Assembly (NCBI GenBank): GCA_005281725.1
Contig: SSBO01000009.1
Span: 10,007,755-10,071,754, forward strand
Source: Wuchereria bancrofti
Lineage: Eukaryota > Nematoda > Chromadorea > Rhabditida > Onchocercidae
Direction of reading: 5' to 3'
DNA: 64,000 bases
Position numbers and translations under genes: made by a program
In this document: positions 49,503 to 61,800 of the stretch, in pieces
How positions within the stretch are numbered: position 1 is the stretch's first letter
Layout: each line of letters opens with the position of its first letter
The notes under the pieces: generated by a model
The model's input: the letters and a program-made list of their open reading frames with translations, nothing else
Databases searched by the model: none
Told to the model about the DNA's origin: nothing

Positions 49503-52290
49503 ATTAAAATTTAATAAGAGGAAAAAATTTTTTTGAATAAAAAATTTATTGGCAGCAATAGATGTTTGATTACTTCAAAAAGAAAAGCTTTTTCCATTTT
49601 ACATTACAAAAAGAAGATAAAAAATTTTATGAAACCGGAATTAAATGACTATAAAAATTTCATATTGTACACAAAAATGTCATCCAGTAGACTAATTAAT
49701 AGGTTTATTTGACATTTTTCTTTCTCTTCATTTCAAAAGAATTTTCTTTTTAAAAAAAGTAAAGAAAGATTTTTTTCTATAATTAATAATATAAGCACAA
49801 TTTTTGAGCATAGCAAAATAAAAATTCGTCCTAAAAATGTGATTCATTATAATTGCAATTTCTATTTTTTCCATCTCTCACTTCCTTTCCTTTTTTTCTC
49901 TCCCTCTCTCTCTCTCTTTTCCACTCTTTTTTTTTAATATGCTAAATTTTCTAATAAATTATTGATGGAAAGCTAAAATGGATCCAATTTTTCAATGCTA
50001 ACGAAAAAAATAAAATAAAATAAAATTAGGTCACATTTTTTTAAATCCATTTTTTGAAAAAAAGAAGAAAAGATCATTTATCTTTTAAAAAAAACTGTTA
50101 AATATAGTTGAGATAAAAAAAATAAATCAATCAAAAATCGCGTCTTTTAATTTTTGTTTTCCACATTAAAAATGACAAATTAATTGACTTGTTGATTCAC
50201 TAATCGATCGAATAACTGAACAAATTGAACAATTAAATAGCTGAAATAATAAATTAGTAGCAAAAGCAAGAAAAAAAAAAGGCGAAACGAAGTTGAAATG
50301 TGTTTTACTTTTATAAAATTAATTTCTAAATCCAAATGGAAATAAAAAGAAAAATTAAATTTAAGATATTAAGCAGTTTTTTTTTCTTTTTTACTATTAT
50401 TTCGTTATATAGAAATAAAAAAACTATGTGATAAATTTATAGTTTAATAAAATAATTCAAATTTATATGAAAGATTTTTTTTTTTCACATAAAAATATGT
50501 AATGAAATATTGTCTTCATTTTAAATATTTCAATTTTGCCTTCAATTATTTGTAAATTTATGATCAACAAATGGAAATTAATATTTTTATAGGTTAGTTT
50601 ATTTATTGCTTAAAAATTTCCTACATTTTCTTTCTTTATTTCTTTTCTTCTTTTTTCTTGCGAGAAAAAAAAATGAAGCGAAACTATTTATTCGATTATT
50701 TGTCAACAAATTACGCCGTGTGAAGATAATACATATAACAATTATATTATATCCATTAGTTTATTTATTTTTTTTTTTTGTCATTTTTTTCTTTTTAAAT
50801 TTTCATTCCAAAGTTTTATTTTCTTAAATTTTACATTTTCACCTTTTTTTTTTTGAAAAAATTTTCATTTTTAAGATTATTCAATTCAATATTTTTCATT
50901 TAAATTATTCATTGCTATTAGTTAACAAATTATATTAAAAAAAAAAAATGAAAAAGTAGACATATTATAATAGAAGAAACATTTTACAAATTTTCTAATG
51001 AAAAGTGCTAAACATTTAAAAAATTTTTTTACCTATTCATATGTATATTTGATAAAATTGAATAAAAGAAAGAAGAAGTTTACTTGAAAATCTAATAAAA
51101 GTAGAGAGAGGAAAAAAACGAGAAAATATAAAATTTTTATCCAATCAATTTAAGATTTTTTTTTTTTTTTTTTGTTCCTATTAGCTAATAGGAATGAATA
51201 ATTTTTATGAAAAATATTGAATTGAATTCAATAAATGTAACTTATATAAAAATGAGAAAATAAAATGATATGAATAATTTTATGATAAAAATATAGTAAT
51301 GAATTAATGATAATACTTAAAATATGGTAAAATGATAGTAAATCAATGGATCAATGAGAAATTTTAAAAATAATCTACAATAATTATCATTAATATAGTA
51401 ATGATTAGGATGAAAAAAATATAAATTGTCTAAATGGAAAAGCGCGCAAATCTGATCATTATCAGTTGGATATGGAAATTATCAGTAGTTATACTGTTTA
51501 CTTTTTATTATCATTTTCATTTGGAATTCAAATTATCATGTTTAATTGCCAGGACATTTAATTACATATTTATTTATGGTTACACTCTGTCTTCCAATAT
51601 AAATCTGCTAATGATAAAAAATCATTATTAGGCGGTAATGTCTCATCATTTGGTGACAATTGTTAAGCTTTTTCAATCATTGTTATTTTTCGTTTGTTTG
51701 TTTTTTGTTGGATCTATTTTAGCGCATTTATCATCGTATGCTTCTTTTTTATGTCTCTAATAATTTCTTTTTAGAATAGAAATGAAAACAAAGAAGTATT
51801 GGATAAAAAAAATTTGATAGCTTAAAAAAATTGAAAAATAAAATGATCCATAAGTTTTTTCTTTTTTACTTTTACTTACAATTATTAAATAACTTCCAAA
51901 CTGAATCATTTATAAGTTCTATTTGATTTTAAATCAAGAAAAAAAAACTTCATTGTGTAAGATTTGAAATGATTGGAAAAGATTGAAATATATTCGACAT
52001 TTTTTCTTCTCCCACTTAAAAGAATTGTTGAAAAACAAAAAACGAAAATTATATATAATAATAAAATAAATTAAAATAAACACATTATTTGATTAAAAAA
52101 GAAACGCATATGAAAATAGGTTCAAAAAACTAATTAAAAAAAATAGTTACTCTAAAGAAGTATTTATAGGTATTGTTGAAAAAAAAAAGAAAATATGAAA
52201 TTAAAAAAAAAAACTGCCTTATTATTTTGATGTTTTATAAAATATGATTGAATGAATGTTTTATAAAAGAATATATTTGAACAATGAATG
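49503..52290. other. AT-rich non-coding stretch
   Basis: Plus-strand frames of 73 codons (50606) and 65 codons (51434) are hydrophobic and Phe-rich, with no supporting signals. No feature claimed. Confidence 0.6.
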
Positions 52291-53069
52291 CAATTCAGAA
52301 TCAGAAAAGAATAAATCAGTAAATGTGGTTCAGAATCAGGAAAGAATAAATCAGTAAATGTGGTTCAGAATCAGGAAAGAATAAATCAGTAAATGTGGTT
52401 CAGAATCAGAAAGGAATAAATCAGTAAATGTGGTTCAGAATCAGGAAAGAATAAATCAGTAAATGTGGTTCAGAATCAGAAAGGAATAAATCAGTAAATG
52501 TGGTTCAGAATCAGAAAGGAATAAATCAGTAAATGTGGTTCAGAATCAGAAAGGAATAAATCAGTAAATGTGATTCAAAATCAGAAAGGAATAAATCAGT
52601 AAATGTGGTTCAGAATCAGAAAGGAATAAATCAGTAAATGTGATTCAAAATCAGAAAGGAATAAATCAGTAAATGTGGTTCAGAATCAGAAAGGAATAAA
52701 TCAGTAAATGTGGTTCAGAATCAGAAAGGAATAAATCAGTAAATGTGATTCAAAATCAGAAAGGAATAAATCAGTAAATGTGGTTCAGAATCAGAAAGGA
52801 ATAAATCAGTAAATGTGGTTCAGAATCAGAAAGGAATAAATCAGTAAATGTGATTCAAAATCAGAAAGGAATAAATCAGTAAATGTGGTTCAGAATCAGA
52901 AAGGAATAAATCAGTAAATGTGGTTCAGAATCAGAAAGGAATAAATCAGTAAATGTGATTCAAAATCAGAAAGGAATAAATCAGTAAATGTGGTTCAGAA
53001 TCAGAAAGGAATAAATCAGTAAATGTGGTTCAGAATCAGGAAAGAATAAATCAGTAAATGTGGTTCAGG
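52291..53069. repeat. 35-bp minisatellite with a 105-bp higher-order pattern (about 22 units)
   Basis: The unit is 'cagaatcagaaaggaataaa' + 'tcagtaaatgtggtt', repeating with an exact 35-bp period. Three unit types can be told apart. A has 'ggaaag', B has 'gaaagg' with 'ggttcagaatc', and C has 'gaaagg' with 'gattcaaaatc'. Their order from 52321 is A A B A B B B C B C B B C B B C B B C B A. The BBC triplet repeats three times, and type A is confined to the two edges. Confidence 0.95.
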
Positions 53070-54775
53070 TTCGCAAAGCTAATGAATTTTATTTACATTG
53101 ATAATTTAATATTTATTTAGCAATTCATTTGCTTAAGCGACTGAAGAATTTGTTAAATGTTGACTAATTAATTAATTAATTAATCAGCATAAACAATAAG
53201 TGGAATTATCAAATATTGACTAATTTCTTGATTTATTGTATCAGCAAACCTATATTTGCTTCAATGAACAATTAACTGATCTACTTATTCATTTAAATTG
53301 AAATTATATCGCAATTTTTTTTAAAAAAAAAAAACTGTTATTTTCTTGCAAATTGAATTTAATGAGTTTAATGAATTTAATGACAAGTTAATGAGTATTG
53401 GAATGCAATAGTAAATTGACATTTTGTGCATTGTAAATTGATGAACCTTCGCACATTAAAGAAAAAAACGAAAAAGACATTTTTCTTTTTTTTTTTTTAA
53501 ATGAAAAAAGAAATTGTGCAACAAATAAAAGCTAAGTTTATTTTTTGCAAATAATTTTTTTTTTTTTTTTGGTTTTTGGAATAAATTTTAAAAGTATGCA
53601 AAATGCAAAAAAAACTATTGTCTGCTTAATATTTCATATGCGCTCAGTAAATAATTTAAAAAAAATCCAATTTAAAATACTGCAATAATATGCAAAGAAG
53701 CTATCTTTTTTTGCTTCACTTTATTTGAAAAGTAAAGTGAATTTAAAACAAAATAAACTCAATTGTATTTCTGCAAGAAGAAGAAAAATATTTCCAAACA
53801 ATATTGAAAAATTGATCAGAAATTGAATAAATTCAAAACAGAAATTTTTAAAATAATTAATGAATTTTATTAAAATGAAATTAATTTCAAAATTATCAGA
53901 AACATTTAAACAATTTCATTACAAATATGCATTTCATCTCGCATTTTATTGAATTATAAAATTTTTAATTATTATTTATTCATGCATTATAGGATAATAA
54001 AATGACAGAAAGGGTTTTTTTTTCTTCTGTTGCAAGTTTATTGCTATAAAACTGCGGTATTTAAATTTTAAAAAGATGAGTGAAAATAATATAAATAATT
54101 GTATTTCGAAAGTTATTGATTGACTAAAATAGCAATTAATAAATTCCCATCACAAAAAACAAGTAAAATTAAATAAGTGGAACATAACAATGTATAATTT
54201 GAAAAGATATTAATTAAATAATTAAATGATTAAAATCATATAAGCAAATTTTAATAAAAAAAAATATAATAAAAGAACTGAAAATGATCCAAATAGTAAT
54301 TTTAACCAGTTTATTTTGATGCTAAATAAAAAAAAAAAAACTTTTTGCTTATTATTTGTTTAATATTCAATTATTAACTCAAAATAAGAAAAAAAAAATT
54401 AATAACAACCGCAAATTAATGACCTATTTGCATTAAGACAATTATTTGTGTACAATTCATTAAATCATTTAATTTTAAAAATAAACATGAAACATGCTAA
54501 AGGCATATAAAATAAATGAATCAACCGACCATTATTTTCTCGTCTATCTAATCTTTTCCTACTTTGTTAATTCTTTAAATTCATTAAATTTATATTTGTA
54601 TGTTTATGTACACAAAGAAAAAAAAAGGAATGTGAATGAATTTTTACGTTAAACATTTATTTTTTGTGGTTACTATTTTAAATGGAATGCACAGAAATTC
54701 CTTTCTTCTTCAATAATAAAATAAAAGGAATGAAAAAAGAAAAGAAAATGTATCTTAGAGAATGGCGGAAAGATC
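53070..54775. other. AT-rich non-coding stretch
   Basis: Low-complexity; 'ttaattaattaattaatta' at about 53166. Nothing coding recognised. Confidence 0.6.
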
Positions 54776-55640
54776 ATATATATGTGTGTGCATGTACATA
54801 TACGCGTGTATGGGTGTGTTTGTATGTATGTGTACACATTTGTATGGGGTATGTATGTGTGTGCGTATGTCTGTGTATACTTGTGTATGTATATGCATGT
54901 ATGTGGTGTATTTCTATGTATGCTTCTGTATGTGTATGCGTGTGTGTCTGTGTGTGCTGTACGTCTATGCGCATGTGTTTATGTGTATGTGGCGTATGTC
55001 TATTTGCGTGCATGCACGTGGTGTATGTCTATGTATGTGCGTGTATGCATGTGTGTATGTAATATATGTCTATTTATGTGCATGTGTATAGTGTATGCCT
55101 ACGTGCGTATGTGATGTATGTCTATTTATACATGTGGTGTATGTGTGTGTACATACATGTACGTGTGTGGTGCATGTCTATGTATATGTGTATGTATGTA
55201 TGCGTATTTATATGTATGCTTATGTATATGTGTATTTGTGATGTTTGTCTATGCATGTGTACATACATGTACGTGTGTCGTGTATGTATGCGTATATGTG
55301 TATGTGGTGTATGTCTATGCATATATATGTGTATGTATGCGTATTTATATGTATGCTTATGTATATGTGTATTTGTGATGTATGTCTATGCATGTGTACA
55401 TACATGTACGTGTGTCGTGTATGTATGCGTATATGTGTATGTGGTGTATGTCTATGTATATATATGTGTATGTATGTATGCGTATTTATATTATGCTTAT
55501 GTATATGTGTGTATGTGATGTATGTCTATGTATGTGGTGTGTATCTATGTGTGTGTACGTATATGCATGTGTATGTGATGTATGTCTATGTGTGTGTACG
55601 TATATGTATGTGTATGTGGTGTATGTCTATGTATGTATAT
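54776..55640. repeat. 865-bp TG/TATG compound microsatellite
   Basis: Alternating purine-pyrimidine TGTATG/TGTG words throughout, with a larger repeat of about 137-141 bp visible at 55200, 55337 and 55478 ('tgcgtatttatat'). Overlapping Cys/Val/Tyr-Met frames on both strands result from a repeat that lacks stops and are not genes. Confidence 0.95.
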
Positions 55641-56689
55641 TAAATTGAATGAGGGATAATTGATACCACTCAGTTCTATATATAGCAATTCCCTAAATGA
55701 TGTCATATGGTTAGCCGAAGAAATGGAATAGTTAATTTTAAAATTTAATTCTTCAAATTATTTCAATAATGCATAAAAAAAAAACAAATAAAATCAGAAT
55801 TAAATGTTAATACATTACTAATTGTATATTACATTTTTTTTTCAAAATCATTTTATTAAATTATTATTATATAAATAAAATTTTATTAAATTATATGTTA
55901 TTTTACGAAAATTACATATAATTAAGTGATGATGCATTTTCATTTCAATAGATGAAATATTAAAAATTTGAAATATTATTCAGTTGAATAAATTTAATTT
56001 ATTGTTAATAATCAAATATTATCCAAGAAAACTAATAATCAATCAAAAGTTAATAGATGATAATTCATGTGTAATAATATTATGATATTAATTTTAAAAT
56101 TGATAAGCGTCAAAGAAGCGTAAAAGAAGGATGAAAAATGCTAATTTAATTATTACAAAAAAAAACTCTTAGAAATGGATAAAATTAGGACAAATATTTG
56201 TTAATGTCATCAAATTTTTTTTTTTTTAAATTACATATTCAACCGCAAAATTTTAGTTTTTATGAATGAATTATCTGTACAACACATTTACATCTTTTAA
56301 TACTGTTTCGTTTATTCCTTTTTTCAAATTATTTTAATTTCATTCAGTCATCATCAAATCATTAGTACCATCCTAATGTCTGACACAAACCATTTTTAAA
56401 TTTACGTTTTTTTTTTCCCGTTTTTTTTTTCCTTCTGTAATTTTGCCTTTTCGAAATATGCACCGTTGTAATAATGATTCATTTTAATGGAAGCCATATC
56501 CGGCATTTAGTTAAATACAAAATGCCTGTTTTTTTCCACTCTTTTTTGGGTAAAAAAATTACCCGTCTTTCCCGGAAGAATATTGAAAGGAGATAAAAAA
56601 GTTTTGGAGTATAGTTATAGAGAATATTTTTCCCAAATGAAAGAACATTTGCAACATTCATTTGAGCGTGAAAGAAAAAAAAAAAAGAA
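55641..56689. other. AT-rich non-coding stretch
   Basis: No exon, RNA or element recognised. Confidence 0.6.
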
Positions 56690-57390
56690 ACAAAGATACC
56701 CGATATTTGTGAGTGGGAAAATTACCTACCAAAGATACCCGATATTCGTTAGTGAAAAAATTATCTGTCAAAGATACTCGACAAAATTACCTACCAAAGA
56801 ACGCGATATTTGTGATGGGAAAATTACCTACCAAAGATACCCGATATTCGTGAGTGAGAAAATTACCTACCGAAGATACCCGGCAAAATCACTTACCAAG
56901 ATATCCGATATATCTGACAAGAAAATTACCTACCAAAGATACCCGATATTCGTGAGTGAGAAAATTACCTACCGAAGATACCCGGCAAAATCACTTACCA
57001 AGATATCCGATATATCTGACAAGAAAATTACCTACCAAAGATACCCGACATTTGTAAATGAGAAAATTACCTACCGAAGATGCCCGACAAAATTACTTAC
57101 CAAGATACCCGACATATCCGACAAAATTACCTACCAAAGATAACCGATATTTGTTAGTGAAAAAATTACCTACCAAAGATACCCGACAAAATTACCTACC
57201 AAAAATGGGAAAATTACCTCCCAAAGATACTCGATAAAATTATCTACCAAGATATCCGATATATCTGACAAGAAAATTACCTCCCAAAGACACCCGATAA
57301 ATTTATCTACCAAAGATGGGGAAAATTACCTCCCAAAGATGCCCGACAAAATTACCTACCAAAGATACCCAAGTGAGAAAATTACCTGCC
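56690..57390. repeat. 'attacctaccaaagataccc' minisatellite, 39-bp and 102-bp periods
   Basis: Short units of about 39 bp (gatattcgtgagtgagaaa + attacctaccaaagataccc) and a 102-bp compound unit repeated at about 56838 and 56940. Both periods are multiples of three, so a plus-strand frame (56583-57143) reads repeated 'RYPIFVSEKITYQ'. Past 57143 the units degrade and the frame closes. The minus strand of most units contains TAG|GTAATT, a splice-donor-like word. I treat the frame as a repeat artefact, not a gene. Confidence 0.85.
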
Positions 57391-58894
57391 ATTATTTGAG
57401 TGTGGAAATAAAAAAAAATAAAAATAAAAAGGTGAAGAATGTTGCCATAGTCCCTTTCAAAAAAAAAAAAAGTGTCCCAACAATCGGAAATAATTGATAA
57501 TAGAAATGGAAATCGATAAGGACTTAATATATTCCATCCATATTTGTTAATTTATGATTAAAAAGCATTAAAAACAAAATGGATATCACATTTCTCACAT
57601 TTATTTAAAATTTCATTTTTGGAGGAAACAAATTAAAATTATAATAAAATTAGCAATAATTAGAATTAAAAACAAAAGGAATCATAAATAGAAATAGAAA
57701 ATTATTAATTAGAGAAAATAATTTTTTTTTATACAAAATGGCAAAAAAAAGTGATAAAATTCTTTAAGCAAAAAATTCGTAACAAATTGCTATATTTTGT
57801 TATTTTTGTTTTTTGTTAATCAATTTGTTCGTTATTTCATTTTCTTTCTTTCTTTTTTTTTTTTTGAACTATTTGTTACGATTAATAGAATTGGCAATTT
57901 CAAAGTTTTCTTTCTTTTTTTTTTTCTTTCAATAGCTAATAAACAAATAACAATAAAATAATAAACAATAATATCAACAATGGTAACAATAAATACTTGA
58001 AGAAACAATAAATAATAGAATAATAGCGATAAACAATAAATAGCAGATGCTTAAAACTAAGTAAACATTTTGTTTAATTTAGTTCAAAAAAAAAAAAAGA
58101 ATTGTATATATAATAAATGAAAATTTGCATTTTACTTATTAATTCATAAAATACAAAAAATGATGACATTCTTGGCATTGTTAAAATTTGATCTTTATTC
58201 TCGACATTTTATCATCAATAATTCTCGACAATACACTAAAAGATATTGACATTTTGGTATTTCTTATCAATGATCAATGATTGATTGATATTACTTACTG
58301 TCCATTGCTTTCTGTTTTTCAATTTTGAAAATTATTTTTATATTTAAAAGTTTTATTAGCAAATGATTTTTCCACCTTTTTTTTTTTTGTTTGTTTTTAT
58401 CAATTTCAATTAATGTAAAAAGAAAGAAGAGTAAAATGAAATGATTTTTATTAATTTGTATTTAAAAGAATATTTTCCCTTTTTGATTTCGAATTTGATT
58501 TGAGCAAACTATTTGTGATAAATGATTTGCGATTATTTTTTCTTTCCTTTTTTTAAAATGAATTCAAAGGTTTTTAAAATGGGAATTTTTGCATTTTTCT
58601 TCCATAGATTTTTTACATATTTTTATTTTCCAATGCAATAATGAGTAAAATTCCTGAAAAAAATCATTGTTTTAATTTATTCATTCATTTTTCGAAAAAA
58701 AAAAAATATATGCATAAAATGAAAACGAATTGAGATAATTTTAATTATATACACTTATGCTAATTTCAAATTAAATTAAATTTAATTAATTGAGTAAAAC
58801 TGTCAGAAAACATTTGATCATGTCACATTTTACACTTCTAATTTTGTTGAATTATTTTTAAGCATAGAAAAAGAAACAAACACATTTGATATTT
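57391..58894. other. AT-rich non-coding stretch, 3' flank of the ABHD12-like gene
   Basis: Poly-A/T runs and AAT words (57945-58045). No clear canonical poly(A) signal close to the gene's stop could be singled out. Confidence 0.55.
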
Positions 58895-61800
58895 CTAATT
58901 TTTGAATTTTTGAAAGAAAAACAAAAAATAAACAAACTTCAAAATAATTGGTAATTCTGGTGCTTTATTAATATGTTTATGAAATAGTCCACGTCCGCTA
59001 GCAAATGAAATAAATTGAACGTTACGATTTGCTGATAATGCTGCATTATATAATTTTTTAGCTAATGATATTGATATTACTTCATCATCAATAACGTGCA
59101 TTATTAATATGGGACACGTTATCCTGTAATTTATATACGTACGTATTAGTTAATATGAAATGTGCTAGCGTATATTGTTAACGTAAGTGATATTTATAAC
59201 TTATATCATTAAAGTAAAAAAAAAAAATTGTTATTTCATTTTTTAATATATTATACAAAAATTAAAATAAAAAATAAATGGAAAATTTGCATCACGTATA
59301 TAAAGATTTAATAATCATCTTTTCCGCCAATTGACGTTTCAGCACGTAAACTTACTATTTTTCCGTCAAAATTTTCTTCTAATTATCAAAACATACTAAC
59401 ATTTTTTTTCTCTGCAAACTATAGTATCATCCTTACGTTTATGTGAATTATTACAAATTACGTGTACGTTTACGTAAATTATTACGAATTAAAATTTAAT
59501 CATTGTTGAATAAATTCAATCATTTTAAAATTTGAAGCAAAGAATCTCATAATAATTAAATTTGAAATAAAAGTTAATGTAATTTAATCATTTAGTGATT
59601 TTAACAAATTTTTCATAATAATTAAATTTGAACTGAAACTTTAAAACAATTGAAATCATTTATGAGTTTTCAATAAAATTTTATAATAATTAAATTTGAA
59701 GTAAAAGAAAAATTGAAGTGAAACAATTTAAAATTTAATATTTATATCAAAATTAAAATGAATGCCAGCATTTGATATGAATTGTTTGATAAAGATATAA
59801 TAATTAAATTTGAAGACAATCTTTAAAACAATTGAAATCATCCTGAGTTTTCACCAAAATTTTATAATAATTAAATTTGAAGTAAATCTTTAAAACAATT
59901 GAAATCATCCTGAGTTTTCACCAAAATTTTATAATAATTAAATTTGGAGTAAAAGGAAAAATTAAACTAAAATTTTACAATTTAATATTTATATCAGAAT
60001 TGAAATGAATGCCGGCACTTGATATGGATTTTTTGATAAAAATATTAAACCATGGTGCCCAACGCCATGCTACTGATTCGGATGATTGTATGATAAGATC
60101 AATGGCATTATTAAACGGTGCTTCCAAAATTAAACCTGTTGGTGGCATATGCTTCAGACTTAATTCCATTGTTACTGCGATTGCAACTCTTTAAAATAAT
60201 ATTTAAATTTATGATATATTTCATTATTTAAGAAAAAAAGAAAAAAAAAGTTAAATAAGAGAGAAACATTTAGCAAACAATTTTCAAATGTCATTTTTTT
60301 TATTATAATACATTTTTTCTCTTTTATTTTTTAATAAAATATGCATTAATTAATTTTTATCAAAATTTCATGATAATTTTTTAATAATTATTTAATTTGA
60401 TTAATCATTAATCTAACTGATAAAAATAATTTAGCAAACAATTTTCAATTACCATTTTTCAATTATAATAGATTTTTTCTCTTTTCTTTAAACAAAATAT
60501 CCATTAATTAATTATTATCAAATTTTGACGATAACTTTTTAATCTGATTAATCATTAATCTAACTGATAAAAATAATCAACAAAAATTGCTTGATATGAT
60601 AATAATCATCGATAAAAAGTAGAAATATGAGAATTGTTCTTTAATTATTTAATGAAAATGAAAAATTTAATGAAATAATCATTCATTAGTTTTTCCGATG
60701 GTAATTTTCCATACATTCTTAATTATTTCAATTATTAGCTTAATTAAACTATTCAAAAAATTTTTTTAATTGAAAAGTAAAAGATTTTTTTTTCCTTTTC
60801 TGAATTATAAAGATTGATGTCAAATTTTTATGATGCTTATTTGTTATGGACTGATTAAATCCAGTTAAAATTATTTTAATCAATAATAAAATTGAACTGC
60901 TATAAAATATTCAGGCAAAAGTCATCACACTCATTTATAATCTATTACAAAATATTTTTTTTTTTTTAATTAAACATTTGATTAAAATAAAAATCTGCCT
61001 ACCCAGTTCCCATTGAATGTCCCCATATAAAAATATAATTTTCACCGGCTAAATTTTTCGTATAATTGAATAAAAATACAGAATCAGTAATAATTCCGGT
61101 TTCAGTTGGATAGCCAGCTGAATCACCAAATCCTAAATTGTAAAATTTTAAACAATTGTTATAAATTAGCGATAAAATAAAATTTGGATGATAATTATTT
61201 CAATACTTTATTTTGAATCATTTTTAAATCATTAATAAGAAATGTTATTTTTGATTTATTGTAATTTTATTTTGAAAAAAAAAATAAATCAATTTTAATT
61301 TAAATCATTTTTAAATCATTAATAAGAAATGTTATTTTTGATTTATTCTAATTTTGTTTTGAAAAAAAAATAAATAAATAAATGAGAATATTGTTATCAG
61401 TTTCACTATTAATTCCTATTGAACAAAAAGAATTTCAATTATTCAAAGTAAATAATGCATGTATATGCAATTTTATCAATTATCATCGCTTTATCAGTTC
61501 TTATCAAAATATTTTTATCATTGTAATTAAATGTTGTATTTAAAAAAAAAAAAAAAAAAAAAATCAAGTAACCTCTATAATCTAAGCAAAGTACATGCAA
61601 ATCCATTTCAGATAGTACATTATATGTGTCCACTCGATTAGTCCATTGTCTGAAATGAAATAAATTTTTGGTAAAATTTAAAATGTAAATAAATTTTTTG
61701 TTATTTCCTCTTTTATTTATTATTTGATAAAAAAAAAAATGTTAATATTTAAATTTCGATCAAACATAATTTTAATAATTTATATTAAAAAAATATACGT

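Noticed and set aside
51434..51631. 65-codon plus-strand hydrophobic frame
   Set aside because: No splice or start support; amino-acid mix typical of random AT-rich sequence.
54682..55648. Overlapping Cys/Val/Tyr/Met-rich frames of up to 150 codons on both strands
   Set aside because: The TG/TATG microsatellite lacks stop codons in several frames at once; simultaneous frames on both strands show they are artefacts.
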